Position numbers and translations under genes: made by a program. A DNA stretch of 31,855 nucleotides from positions 1-31,855 of the forward strand of contig CAZFCK010000026.1 in the NCBI GenBank assembly GCA_964517355.1, written 5' to 3'. Under the pieces are notes generated by a model. That model was not told the origin of the DNA, made no database searches, and saw only the letters and a program-made list of their open reading frames with translations. This document shows positions 1 through 8,200 of this stretch, piece after piece. Numbering within the stretch: the first letter of the stretch is position 1; every line of letters starts with the position of its first letter. The stretch comes from CAZFCK01 sp964517355. GTDB taxonomy: Bacteria > Desulfobacterota > Desulfovibrionia > Desulfovibrionales > Desulfovibrionaceae.

Positions 1-1
1 G

Positions 2-91
2 GTCCAACTGGGGGCTTTCGATATTATCCCGGAACTGTCAAACCCTGAGAGTCCCTCGGCAAAGCCGGGGGATTACCAAAATGATATTTAA
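2..91 (+). CDS. Possible 3' end of a gene cut by the window edge
   Basis: The frame starting at base 2 is open to a TAA at 89-91 and reads as a plausible hydrophilic protein C-terminus (it begins VQLGAFDIIPELS). If real, it converges on the acyl-CoA ligase gene, whose stop codon begins four bases further on. Only 29 residues are visible and no family can be named. An 8-bp GC-rich hairpin with an AAA loop at 53-71 lies inside this frame, so the stretch could equally be non-coding. Low confidence. Confidence 0.28.
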   Translation, partial: VQLGAFDIIPELSNPESPSAKPGDYQNDI

Positions 92-94
92 AAA

Positions 95-2215
95 TTACAA
101 TGTTCTCAATGAATTGGCAACCATTTCGGGGATACTGGCCACATCGGGGCACACCTGGATGCCTGCGGCAGCAAGGGCTGCAATCTTGGCCTCTATTCCA
201 CCGCCGCCCTCCTCAAGGATGGCTCCGGCATGTCCCAGGCGTTTGCCTTCAGGCGCCGTCCGCCCGGCGATGAAGGAAAAGACAGGTTTGTCGTAGCCGG
301 TGCTCCGCACGTAGGCCGCAAGGTCCTCTTCCGCCGTGCCCCCAATTTCCCCCAAGACGATAACCGCGCGCGTGTCTTGATGGTCGCGCACCATCTCGGC
401 CATATCGCAAAAATCAACCCCGATAAAGGGATCACCGCCGACGCCGACGCATACGCTTTGTCCCAATCCGGCCGCGCTGAGCCGGGACGAGGTTTCATAA
501 GTCAACGTGCCGCTGCGCGAAAAGACCGCCACGGGACCGGGAACAAACACATCGCCGGGCATGATGCCGATTTTCACCTGCCCGGGCACGATAATCCCAG
601 GCGTGTTCGGCCCAACCAAGCGGGAGGTCTTCTGTTTGAGCGCCTCGCGCACTGCGAGCATGTGTTGTTGAGGAATGCCTTCGGTGATGCATATGATCCA
701 GGGCACGCCTTGATCGGCGGCCTCCAAGACCGCTTCAGCCGCAAAGGCCGCGGGCACGAAGACAATGGAGGCCGCGATATCGGGATGCTCCTGCATGGCG
801 CTGTGTACGGTGTTGTAAACCGGCACGCCGAGAACCCGCTCGCCCTGTTTGAAAGGAGTCACCCCCGCCACGATGTTGCTGCCGTAATGCAGCATCAATT
901 CCGTATGCAGCCGCGCCGTGCGCCCCGTGACGCCTTGCACCAGCACCTTGCTCCCCGCGGTCAAATCCAGGAACATGTTTTTCCGTCTTTCTCCCGGGGC
1001 GCACGTTCCACGCGCCGCCAACAGAACAGGGGGCGGTCTGTGAAACACCGGATAATCGACGCCATCTTTGTTGTGCGGTTTCAGGGCATGCAATGTTTGT
1101 ATGGCTTCGTGCATATCCGCGGCAACATGAATGGCCTCCTGGCCCAAGGAGGCGACAATTTCACGCCCGGCCGCGGACTCGTTGCCGTCCATGCGCACAA
1201 CCAGGGGTTTGGACGGAGGTTTGCCGTCAAGGGCGGCGCTCAAGGCTTTTGCAACCGCCGCACAGGAAACAATCCCGCCAAACAAATTGAGAAATATCAC
1301 CTTGACCTGCTCGTTGCCGAAAAGGAGTTCCAGGGCCGTGCGCATCCGCTGTTCATCCGCCGCCCCGCCCAAGTCCATAAAATTCGCGGCCGGGACTCCC
1401 GAGAAATTGAGCAGGTCCATGGTGGTCATGGCCAGGCCGGCGCCGTTGACCAAAATTCCCACCCAACCGCTGAAGGGCACGAAGCTCAACCCCGCCTCAC
1501 GAGCGGCGTTTTCTTCCCTGCTCGCGTGTTCCGGCTGATAGAAGCGCTCAAGGTCCGGCCGTAAATCCCTCATGTTCTCGTCTAATTGCACCTTCCCGTC
1601 CAAAGCCGTCCACTGCTTATCCGCGGAAAGCACCAGAGGGTTGATTTCCGCCACAAGCAATCCATATTCCCGCACGGCCTTGTACAATCGGCGCACCAAA
1701 TCCCGGAATCCAGGCCAACACTCTTTTTCCGGCACATCCGGAGCAAAAAGGTGGAAAAACGCGGCGCGAATCTGATAATCCAACAATCCTTGCACCGCGC
1801 TGATATTTTGCACCAGAGGCCGTTTTCCGGTGACGCTTGCATCCTCCACATCCATACCCCCGGCTCCAGCGGTGAGCACAAGACTCTCCCTTTTGCGCGA
1901 CACGCTGAAGGAGAGATAGAATTCGCGTGAATAAGCGGAGTTCAGCTCCACGCGCACCAGGGGCACGTCATGTCCTTTGATCTTCATACGGAACAGCTGT
2001 TCGCACAGCGACGGGATATCTTCCGGCTTATCGGCGCGCAAAACGCCTCCGGCCTTGCCGCGGCCGCCGATTTGCACCTGCGCCTTACAAAACCACGGTC
2101 CACGCCCTCCGGGCACGTAACCGGCCACATCCGCTGGGCGCAGCAAATCTCCGTGAGGAACCACGATACCCACTTCACCGAAAAGACGTTTGCTCTGGTG
2201 TTCGTTCAAGAGCAT
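95..2215 (-). CDS. Fused beta-alpha acyl-CoA ligase (SucC-SucD type, ADP-forming)
   Basis: This 706-residue protein joins the two subunits of a succinyl-CoA/acyl-CoA synthetase (NDP-forming), which interconverts acyl-CoA plus NDP plus phosphate with acid plus CoA plus NTP in the cytoplasm. Residues 1-220 are the ATP-grasp part of SucC (GGRGKAGG near 50-57, EINPL at 190-194, LDGKVQLDEN near 205-214), followed by a CoA-ligase domain to about 390. The alpha half begins near 412 with a SucD-like CoA-binding domain (VQGVTGR), has the SRSGTLTYE segment, and ends with GHAGAI carrying the phospho-histidine (about H662). A GAGGAG Shine-Dalgarno motif lies 7 nt before the ATG. A second ATG at 974-976 (minus strand) would give a 293-residue stand-alone alpha subunit, close to normal SucD length. 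The substrate (succinate, acetate or another acid) cannot be read from the sequence. Confidence 0.88.
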   Translation of the reverse strand: MLLNEHQSKRLFGEVGIVVPHGDLLRPADVAGYVPGGRGPWFCKAQVQIGGRGKAGGVLRADKPEDIPSLCEQLFRMKIKGHDVPLVRVELNSAYSREFYLSFSVSRKRESLVLTAGAGGMDVEDASVTGKRPLVQNISAVQGLLDYQIRAAFFHLFAPDVPEKECWPGFRDLVRRLYKAVREYGLLVAEINPLVLSADKQWTALDGKVQLDENMRDLRPDLERFYQPEHASREENAAREAGLSFVPFSGWVGILVNGAGLAMTTMDLLNFSGVPAANFMDLGGAADEQRMRTALELLFGNEQVKVIFLNLFGGIVSCAAVAKALSAALDGKPPSKPLVVRMDGNESAAGREIVASLGQEAIHVAADMHEAIQTLHALKPHNKDGVDYPVFHRPPPVLLAARGTCAPGERRKNMFLDLTAGSKVLVQGVTGRTARLHTELMLHYGSNIVAGVTPFKQGERVLGVPVYNTVHSAMQEHPDIAASIVFVPAAFAAEAVLEAADQGVPWIICITEGIPQQHMLAVREALKQKTSRLVGPNTPGIIVPGQVKIGIMPGDVFVPGPVAVFSRSGTLTYETSSRLSAAGLGQSVCVGVGGDPFIGVDFCDMAEMVRDHQDTRAVIVLGEIGGTAEEDLAAYVRSTGYDKPVFSFIAGRTAPEGKRLGHAGAILEEGGGGIEAKIAALAAAGIQVCPDVASIPEMVANSLRTL

Positions 2216-2457
2216 GGAACACTCCTCGCGGCAGCGCCTCGCCGGATCTCAAGGCAGTGTTGAGACCGGCGGGCCGCCTGTCGCGCGCCCTATTCCTCCG
2301 AGAGAAAAAGGCGCATTTTCGTCTTATGACATAGCCTGCAACCTCTCATGGCGCATTGCAAAACAAGCGCATACCCTTGCCGGGGAAAAAGCGCTGTGTA
2401 CTGACAGGTTCCACGCGCCCTCTTGTTCTTGAAACACGCCCCTCTTGGCATCCACCC

Positions 2458-3123
2458 CTAGATTCCCAAATCCTGGTTCACAAGGATCACGGTGACGCGC
2501 CCCTTTGGAAAGGATTTTTCAGTAATCGTCCATGTATTGCAAATACGATCCGGGCTCTTACAATCATGACACGTGGCCGTAGCGACACAAGGGGTCTTCT
2601 TTTTCAAACGCATGGCATTGGCTGGGGCGGTCAGAGATTTGATCCTGTCAATGGCATCTTCCATCCCATGGACCAGCTTGTTGCGCCCTGCGACGACAAC
2701 CACGTTTCTGGGGCCGAAGGTCAACGCCGCCACGCGGTTGCCGATCATGTCCAGATTGACCAGCAGTCCCCCTTCGGTGATGGCGTTCGTGCCCGTAAAA
2801 AAAAGATCCACCAGCAGGGCGTTGCGGCGGCGCTCCAAGGACTGCTCGGGGCTGACGCTTTTGTCGTAAGTGTCGATCACCTCGATATCCTGCGGCGCGG
2901 CCCCGGGTTTCAAGGCCTCATAAAGGCCGATTTCCTGAAAACCGGCCGATCCTCCCCATGAAATACTGGCGGGACGCAACGCCGGAATGAGTTGATTGAG
3001 CACAAGATCCTTTGCCGCTGCCGCGTCAGGCACCAGACGCGCGTTGAAGTTGTTGTCTTCCAAAGCTTGCCTGGCGGCCTCCAGCCGCAACATCCAATAT
3101 GTCGTCATATAATCCTGCATCAC
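2458..3123 (-). CDS. LUD-domain protein (LutC/YkgG-like, DUF162 superfamily)
   Basis: This 221-residue protein belongs to the LUD superfamily, whose best-known members (LutB, LutC) act in lactate oxidation. Diagnostic stretches are SISWGGSAGFQEIGL near 53-67, FFTGTNAITEGGLLVNLD near 108-125 and GPRNVVVVAGRNKLV near 137-151. The C-terminal tail has four cysteines (C179, C185, C188, C195), typical of the stand-alone lactate-utilization subtype and possibly a metal or Fe-S site. A GGAG motif lies 7 nt before the ATG. The gene is on the same strand and upstream of the fused acyl-CoA ligase, with a 242-bp gap, so co-transcription is possible but unproven. It fits an organism that oxidises lactate, but a role in lactate metabolism is inferred from the family only. 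Confidence 0.85.
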   Translation of the reverse strand: MMQDYMTTYWMLRLEAARQALEDNNFNARLVPDAAAAKDLVLNQLIPALRPASISWGGSAGFQEIGLYEALKPGAAPQDIEVIDTYDKSVSPEQSLERRRNALLVDLFFTGTNAITEGGLLVNLDMIGNRVAALTFGPRNVVVVAGRNKLVHGMEDAIDRIKSLTAPANAMRLKKKTPCVATATCHDCKSPDRICNTWTITEKSFPKGRVTVILVNQDLGI

Positions 3124-3274
3124 TTCTTCTCCTTGATGTGCACACGCTCCAAAGCTTGCCGTAACCTGAGAGGTGCGTTATCTGAAAACACCTGTTGTGG
3201 TAACATACACCGGACACCGCGAAAACCCTGAACATTGGGCTCCGGTCCCAAACAGCAAACGGATCCTTCAATCA

Positions 3275-3565
3275 ATGCGCTTTCTCAGCAATCTACTCGT
3301 AGGCCTTCCCCTAGCCGGACTTATCTTCGGTTCCTGCCTGTTTCTCTACCAGGCCATTCACAACTTCACCAACGGCCCCCAAGAATGGAAACCATGCATG
3401 GTGTTCCTGACATGGCTGTTTAAGAAATGGAATATCTGGGACAAAACAGCCTCGATTACGGATATGTACTGCCATTTGTCCATTGGCGCGCATATCGCCA
3501 TAGGCAGCATTGTGCTCGGTTTCATACTCGTTCCCCTGGGGCTGGCGCTTTCCAAACGGTCCTAG
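3275..3565 (+). CDS. Small two-helix membrane protein, function unknown
   Basis: A 96-residue protein with two strong hydrophobic segments: about residues 4-25 (LSNLLVGLPLAGLIFGSCLF) and 70-92 (AHIAIGSIVLGFILVPLGLAL). Between them is a polar, tryptophan-rich loop (QEWKPCMVFLTWLFKKWNIWD). I do not recognise the family. The frame opens upstream at 3173, but the extra 34 residues are polar and lack a convincing ribosome site. The ATG at 3275 directly precedes the first helix, so I chose it, although its Shine-Dalgarno is also weak. The gene is divergent from the LUD gene. Its TAG stop is part of the outer arm of the inverted-repeat element that follows. Confidence 0.62.
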   Translation: MRFLSNLLVGLPLAGLIFGSCLFLYQAIHNFTNGPQEWKPCMVFLTWLFKKWNIWDKTASITDMYCHLSIGAHIAIGSIVLGFILVPLGLALSKRS

Positions 3566-3690
3566 AGCATTTAACGCTTGAAATGATCGCTTAACGGCGG
3601 GCAAAGCCCGCCTGCAATCATTTCGCGGCAAAGATTTGCAAGCAAATCTTTGCAGAGCCTTTCAACTTTTTCAAAGTTTCAATGCTCTAG
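3562..3690. repeat. 129-bp nested inverted-repeat element (REP/MITE-like)
   Basis: The ends are a perfect 10-bp inverted repeat, CTAGAGCATT at 3562-3571 and AATGCTCTAG at 3681-3690. Inside are three further hairpins. GGCGGGC-AAA-GCCCGCC (3596-3612) is itself enclosed by GAAATGAT/ATCATTTC (3580-3587 and 3617-3624). A perfect 12-bp stem GCAAAGATTTGC with an AA loop occupies 3628-3653. AACTTT-TTC-AAAGTT lies at 3664-3678. The element begins inside the stop codon of the preceding gene and is not a simple terminator, because no T-run follows. It could be a mobile palindromic element or a structured transcript end. Confidence 0.75.
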
Positions 3691-3780
3691 GCCGCGGCTC
3701 CTGTCCCTTTTTCCTTGGGCCTTACGTGATCATTCGCATATCCATCCACGTCGCATCACTCTTCACCCACGTTCCGGGGA

Positions 3781-3809
3781 TTGCCTTTTTCTTTTATCGT
3801 ACGTATAGT
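3781..3809 (+). promoter_or_regulatory. Sigma-70-type promoter for the CNNM/CBS gene
   Basis: TTGCCT at 3781-3786, a 17-base spacer, then TATAGT at 3804-3809. It sits about 100 bases before the ATG at 3909 in an otherwise gene-free stretch. Prediction by eye from consensus spacing. Confidence 0.5.
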
Positions 3810-3908
3810 ATTTCCTGGTATGGACCCTGACCCTCGACTTTTTCCCCCATCATTTTTCCTTCCCGGTTGCCTGACGCGCTCCGTGGAATGGTTTAACCGG
3901 CATTCACC

Positions 3909-4940
3909 ATGTTCGAGCTAATTCTTTCGGCAGGGGTGGCGATAGCCATTTCCGCCTTCTGTTCTGTTATTGAAGCAGCGCTTTACGCTGTTCCTTTGAG
4001 TCATATCGAGCACTTACGGCGTCAAGGCAAGCGCTCCGGCTTTCTTCTCTTCAAACTGCGGGCCAATATTGAACGTCCCATCTCCGCAGTGCTCACCTTG
4101 AACACCATTGCCAACACCGCCGGGGCGTCAATTGCCGGCGCGGCGGCCATTCGCGTTTTCGGTTCCGAAAGCATGGGGCTTTTCGTGGCGGCATTCACAG
4201 CTGCAATTCTGGTTTTTTCGGAAATCCTGCCGAAGACCGTCGGGGTGGCGTACGCAAAAACGCTGATGCCACTTCTAGCCGCGCCGTTGAACGTCATGGT
4301 TCACGTATTCATGCCGGTGATCTGGATCACAGGATATTTGGGGCGCAAAGTAAGACCCAAGCACGGCCTGCTGACAACGGAAGAGGACATCACGGCCCTG
4401 GTCAGCCTCACCCGAAAAAGCGGCGTGATTCAGCCCTATGAGGAACAGACCATCCGCAATATCCTTTTACTGGATAAGAAAACCGTAAAGGACATCATGA
4501 CGCCGCGCACGGTGGTCTTTTCCCTGCCTGCGCATTTCAGTGTTTCCGATGCCAGAACCATTAAAAATTTTTGGCATTATTCACGCATTCCCGTCTACGA
4601 CAACGACGACCCGGAAGACATCGTCGGCATCGTCATGCGCCGCGCGGTCCTTGAAACCGTGGCCGACGACCGCTATGATACGCGCATCAATGAAATTATG
4701 CGTCCGGTGCGTTTCGTGGTCGAAACTTTGACTCTGGATCGCTTATTGATTAAATTTCTGGAATCACGCATACACCTGTTCGTCGTCTTGGATGAATATG
4801 GAGGATTGGCGGGTGTGGTGAGCCTGGAAGACGTTCTGGAGGAGATACTGGGCAAGGAAATCGTGGACGAAACCGACCAGGTGGAAGATATGCGAGCACT
4901 TGCGCGCCGGCAACGCGAACTCTTGACCAAAAACAAATAA
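3909..4940 (+). CDS. CNNM (DUF21) and CBS-domain membrane protein, HlyC/CorC-like
   Basis: This 343-residue inner-membrane protein belongs to the CNNM/HlyC-CorC group, linked in other bacteria to magnesium or other divalent-cation export; the old name 'hemolysin' is misleading. Residues 1-165 form the DUF21 transmembrane domain, with hydrophobic runs at about 3-25, 60-80, 90-105 and 120-140. Two CBS modules follow, starting near IMTPRTVVFSLPA (about residue 197) and IMRPVRFVVETL (about 262). The second ends with FVVLDEYGGLAGVVSLEDVLEEILG. The protein then stops after about 20 charged residues and so lacks the C-terminal CorC_HlyC domain found in longer relatives. The ribosome site is weak, but no better start is evident. 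It probably has its own promoter at 3781-3809. Confidence 0.88.
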   Translation: MFELILSAGVAIAISAFCSVIEAALYAVPLSHIEHLRRQGKRSGFLLFKLRANIERPISAVLTLNTIANTAGASIAGAAAIRVFGSESMGLFVAAFTAAILVFSEILPKTVGVAYAKTLMPLLAAPLNVMVHVFMPVIWITGYLGRKVRPKHGLLTTEEDITALVSLTRKSGVIQPYEEQTIRNILLLDKKTVKDIMTPRTVVFSLPAHFSVSDARTIKNFWHYSRIPVYDNDDPEDIVGIVMRRAVLETVADDRYDTRINEIMRPVRFVVETLTLDRLLIKFLESRIHLFVVLDEYGGLAGVVSLEDVLEEILGKEIVDETDQVEDMRALARRQRELLTKNK

Positions 4941-5138
4941 CCATGGCGCGATCCAGGAAGGTCCGGCGTGACGTCTTTACCGCAGCCGTCCCCACACATG
5001 AGACGCTTGGCAAGGCACCCGGCCATGTAACCCTTGAAATAAGGCATACTTTTGGAACGACTTTTTTCACGGCATGTTCAATACCGGCTGCCGACGCCTA
5101 CGGCGTTCCGTCTTTTTTCTTACCTCATGGAGCACACG

Positions 5139-5555
5139 ATGACAAAAAAATCAAATAAAGGCGTTTATATAGCGGCATTCGTCCTTCTTGCCGGGGCCCT
5201 GGGATTCCTGCTCTTTTCCGGCCTTTCACAAAACAGCGTCTACTTTGTGGAAGTATCCGAAGCTCTGGCCATGGAGCCCGGACAACTCGGCGCCGCACGG
5301 CTGTTTGGAGTTGTTGCCGCTCAAGATATGGAACGCAACGCCTCCCGTCCGGGAGTAACGTTCCGCCTGCTCGACAGCAAAGATCAGGCAAAAGGCATTA
5401 TGGTCTCCTATAAAGGCGCGGTCCCAGACACGTTCAAGCCAGGCGCAGAAGTCATTGTCGAGGGTAAATTACCAAAAAATTCAACCATGTTCGACGCGAA
5501 GACGCTAATGACAAAATGCCCTTCCAAATATGAAAAGGAAAACCGCGACGGATAG
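5139..5555 (+). CDS. ccmE: Cytochrome c maturation haem chaperone CcmE (CxxxY type)
   Basis: CcmE binds haem covalently in the periplasm and hands it to the CcmF/H ligase during c-type cytochrome assembly. The 138-residue protein has one N-terminal membrane anchor (about residues 8-28) and an OB-fold body with the family pattern (YFVEVSEAL, LFGVVAAQDMERN, YKGAVPDTFKPGAEVIVEGKL). Canonical CcmE attaches haem through His in HxxxY. Here the site reads C127-P-S-K-Y131, the cysteine variant reported for Desulfovibrio. I chose the ATG at 5139 because GGAG lies 6 nt upstream. An earlier in-frame ATG at 5127 would overlap that site. No other ccm genes are in the window. Confidence 0.88.
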   Translation: MTKKSNKGVYIAAFVLLAGALGFLLFSGLSQNSVYFVEVSEALAMEPGQLGAARLFGVVAAQDMERNASRPGVTFRLLDSKDQAKGIMVSYKGAVPDTFKPGAEVIVEGKLPKNSTMFDAKTLMTKCPSKYEKENRDG

Positions 5556-5741
5556 TCGCCACGCGCGTTATGAATGCAAAGGAAGCATGGGGGGTATGAG
5601 AAAAGCTACGCCCCTTGCGTTGCTTCGCCCGCGTTGCCGCCCGTGCCGTTGCAACACCTTCCACCGCCTGATATCCACTGCAGCAAAGGCCGTGATTTTT
5701 CAATGCCCGCAACCATGTTACCAAGCAAAGGAGTAACTCCC

Positions 5742-6155
5742 ATGAGTGTTCCCAACATTCTCGTACGTCTCCCCAAAGGGGCGGATCTTTTGCAGGAAAT
5801 CAACGCCGTTTGCAAACAAAAAAAAATCCGCAGAGGTTCAGTGCAAGTCATAGGGGCTCTCGAATGCGCGTCGCTGGGCTTCTATCTACAGGACGAGAGG
5901 CGCTACGTGAATCACGACATTGATGAAAATGTCGAAATCCTCTGCGGTTTGGGTAATGTCTCCATCAAGGACGGTGAACCCTTTGTGCATATGCATCTCA
6001 CACTCGGCAAAAGCGACTTGAGCGTCATAGGGGGGCACACCCTGCCCGGTTGCAAAATATTCGCGGCAGAACTCTGCATCGTTGAACTGGAAGGCGAGGA
6101 ACTCGTACGCGGTATGGACGACGCAACCGGCCTCCCCTTGTGGGTGAAAAAATGA
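5742..6155 (+). CDS. PPC-domain (DUF296) protein
   Basis: This 137-residue protein is a single PPC (plant and prokaryote conserved) domain. The core GEPFVHMHLTLGKSD...GGHTLPGCKIFAAELCIVEL (about residues 82-124) has the histidines that bind metal in crystallised bacterial homologues. The bacterial function is unknown, though plant relatives are fused to AT-hooks. An AAGGAG motif lies about 8 nt before the ATG at 5742. The stop codon overlaps the start of the macro-domain gene (ATGA), so the two are translationally coupled and probably functionally linked. Confidence 0.8.
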   Translation: MSVPNILVRLPKGADLLQEINAVCKQKKIRRGSVQVIGALECASLGFYLQDERRYVNHDIDENVEILCGLGNVSIKDGEPFVHMHLTLGKSDLSVIGGHTLPGCKIFAAELCIVELEGEELVRGMDDATGLPLWVKK

Positions 6156-6718
6156 GCAACTCGCTGCGTTGGGACTTTCAAGGCGCCACCCTGGACATCG
6201 TCCAGGGCGACATCACCCGCGCCGAAGTCGATGCCGTAGTCAACGCAGCCAACGTGCGGCTCGCCGGTGGCGGCGGTGTGGATGGCGCAATACACCGCGC
6301 CGCAGGGCCGAAGCTACTGCGCGCTTGCAGACAATACGTTGAAGCCCACGGCATTATCGCCCCCGGCGACGCGGTATCAACGCCAGGTTTCAACATGAAA
6401 GCGAAACACATTATCCATACCGCGGGCCCCATATGGGCAGGGGGCGGTTCAGGCGAGGAGCACACCCTGCGCAAGGCCTATGAAAACTCTCTTGACCGCG
6501 CCGCTGAAAACGGCGACGCCAGCGTGGCATTCCCCGCCATCAGTTGCGGCGTCTATGGCTATCCCATAGCCCAGGCGGCACGGGTGGCTCTGAAAGCCTT
6601 GCGGGCCGGGCTCGAAAAAAAGCAAACGGCGCACATCATCGTTTATCTTTTCAACGATGCAAACTTTACAATCTGGTCTGAAGCGGCACGCGATCTGTTC
6701 GGACAACCTGCCGGCTAA
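6152..6718 (+). CDS. Macro-domain protein, MacroD/YmdB-type ADP-ribosyl hydrolase
   Basis: This 188-residue single macro domain is predicted to bind ADP-ribose and to deacetylate O-acetyl-ADP-ribose or remove mono-ADP-ribose from proteins. The signature VNAANVRLAGGGGVDGAIHR (residues 30-49) carries N34 and D44, ten residues apart as in E. coli YmdB. The distal loop AFPAISCGVYGYP (near 129-141) binds the distal ribose and phosphate. The start overlaps the stop of the PPC gene by four bases. Frame, length and motifs are intact. Confidence 0.87.
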   Translation: MSNSLRWDFQGATLDIVQGDITRAEVDAVVNAANVRLAGGGGVDGAIHRAAGPKLLRACRQYVEAHGIIAPGDAVSTPGFNMKAKHIIHTAGPIWAGGGSGEEHTLRKAYENSLDRAAENGDASVAFPAISCGVYGYPIAQAARVALKALRAGLEKKQTAHIIVYLFNDANFTIWSEAARDLFGQPAG

Positions 6719-6758
6719 GCCAGCACGCTCTCAAGACCAGCATGTTGCAGAGGCGATA

Positions 6759-7298
6759 ATGGAATTGCGCGGAACAACCATTTTGGCCGTCCTTGATAAG
6801 GACGGCCTGGCCATGGCCGGCGACGGCCAAGTTACATTGGGACAAAGCGTGGCCATCAAGCACGGCGCCCGTAAAGTGCGCCGTATTTATAAGGATAAAG
6901 TGCTGGCGGGATTCGCCGGCGCCACAGCCGACGCCTTCACCCTTTTCGAGCGGTTCGAAGGCAAGCTTGAGGAATACAACGGCAACCTTGTCCGCGCCAG
7001 TGTCGAACTGGCGAAGGAATGGCGAAAGGACAAATATCTGCGGCGACTTGAAGCCATGCTCGTGGTGGCGGATGCGGATGCCATTCTGCTTATCAGCGGC
7101 ACTGGAGACGTTATCGAACCGGATGACGGCATGATCGCCATCGGCTCGGGAGGTCCCTTCGCTTTGGCCGCAGCCAGAGCTTTGCGCTCCAAGACGCAAC
7201 TCAGCGCCGAGGAAATCGCACGCGAAGCAATGGAAATCGCAGCTGGTATTTGTGTTTTTACAAATGCCAATATCGTGTTGGAAAGTATAAAAAAATGA
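6759..7298 (+). CDS. hslV: HslV (ClpQ) ATP-dependent protease, peptidase subunit
   Basis: HslV is the proteasome-like threonine peptidase that partners the HslU AAA+ unfoldase. The 179-residue protein matches E. coli HslV over its length: the catalytic threonine begins TTILAV at T6 after a short propeptide, followed by AMAGDGQVTLG, GFAGATADAFTLFERFE and IAIGSGGP. An AGAGG motif lies 5 nt before the ATG. The gene overlaps ispE by four bases (ATGA). HslU is not in this window, whereas many bacteria have hslVU adjacent. Confidence 0.95.
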   Translation: MELRGTTILAVLDKDGLAMAGDGQVTLGQSVAIKHGARKVRRIYKDKVLAGFAGATADAFTLFERFEGKLEEYNGNLVRASVELAKEWRKDKYLRRLEAMLVVADADAILLISGTGDVIEPDDGMIAIGSGGPFALAAARALRSKTQLSAEEIAREAMEIAAGICVFTNANIVLESIKK

Positions 7299-8197
7299 TC
7301 CCCCCTACCCGGCCGGATACGCAACGCAAAACTCTGGAGCTATTCCCGGGGTGCAAGATCAACTTATACTTGCGCATTCATTGCAGACGTTCGGACGGCT
7401 ACCACGAACTGGAAACCGTCTTTTTTCCGCTTTCGCAACCCACAGACCGGATTTACGTCCACATGCGGCCCGATACGTATTCCGGTCTGCAGTTCACCTG
7501 CTCGAATCATGAATTGGAGAACAACTCCAACTTAATCGTCAAGGCGTACAATTCTTTTGCCGCCACATCAGGCTTCGCTCCGGCTCTTTCCGTGTATCTT
7601 GAAAAGCGAACACCGACAGGGGCGGGCCTCGGCGGTGGAAGCGCGGACGCCGCAGCAATGCTTTCCTGCTTAAACACACTGGCTGCGAACAAAGAGCGTT
7701 CCGTTTCCCCGGGCGAACTGCGTGCAATGGGCAGCGCTCTAGGCGCTGATGTCCCTTTTTTTCTTCAGGATGGCCCCGCCATAGCGACGGGCATAGGCGA
7801 GAAACTTGTGCCCGCGCCTCACGTGGCCGCGTTTTTATCGGGTATGCATCTTCTCCTGTGCTGCCCCAGCCTTCAGATCTCCACCCCCTGGGCGTACGCG
7901 GAATGGGATACGCAGCAAAGCGAAAAAAGCTCCTTGACAGGCGTGGAATCAGAAGGTATAGATTCGTTTTGCTTAAAGGCGATGGTGCTTTTTAATAGTT
8001 TTGAAGAACTTGTTTTTCGCTCATATCCTGAACTGCGAGAGATAAAGGAGCTTTTACTGCGGCATGGAGCCCAGGGAGCGCTCCTCAGCGGTAGCGGGTC
8101 AAGCGTGTTTGGTCTTTATCGCGACAAGCAACAAGCCCTGACGGCAAAGACTATACTAAAAGCATCGGGAATCGCGACAGTAATGCAAACATGCTAG
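7295..8197 (+). CDS. ispE: 4-diphosphocytidyl-2-C-methyl-D-erythritol kinase IspE
   Basis: IspE phosphorylates CDP-methylerythritol, the fourth step of the non-mevalonate (MEP) isoprenoid pathway. The 300-residue GHMP kinase has the N-terminal KINLYLRIHCRRSDGYHELE motif (about 21-40). Its ATP-binding loop is TGAGLGGGSADAAA (about 107-120), and the C-terminal glycine motif is ALLSGSGSSVFGL. The ATG at 7295 overlaps the hslV stop, indicating coupled translation. Confidence 0.95.
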   Translation: MIPPTRPDTQRKTLELFPGCKINLYLRIHCRRSDGYHELETVFFPLSQPTDRIYVHMRPDTYSGLQFTCSNHELENNSNLIVKAYNSFAATSGFAPALSVYLEKRTPTGAGLGGGSADAAAMLSCLNTLAANKERSVSPGELRAMGSALGADVPFFLQDGPAIATGIGEKLVPAPHVAAFLSGMHLLLCCPSLQISTPWAYAEWDTQQSEKSSLTGVESEGIDSFCLKAMVLFNSFEELVFRSYPELREIKELLLRHGAQGALLSGSGSSVFGLYRDKQQALTAKTILKASGIATVMQTC

Positions 8198-8200
8198 TAC

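Noticed and set aside
230..1564. Long plus-strand open frame (444 codons)
   Set aside because: It is antisense to the fused acyl-CoA ligase, is rich in Arg/His/Pro/Gly as expected of an opposite-strand frame in GC-rich coding DNA, and shows no family motif.
3636..3830. 64-codon plus-strand frame after the inverted-repeat element
   Set aside because: It begins within the palindromic element, has no ribosome site, and overlaps the better-supported promoter at 3781-3809.
4943..5158. 71-codon frame between the CNNM gene and ccmE
   Set aside because: No ribosome site, and it runs into the ccmE start in another frame; nothing family-like.
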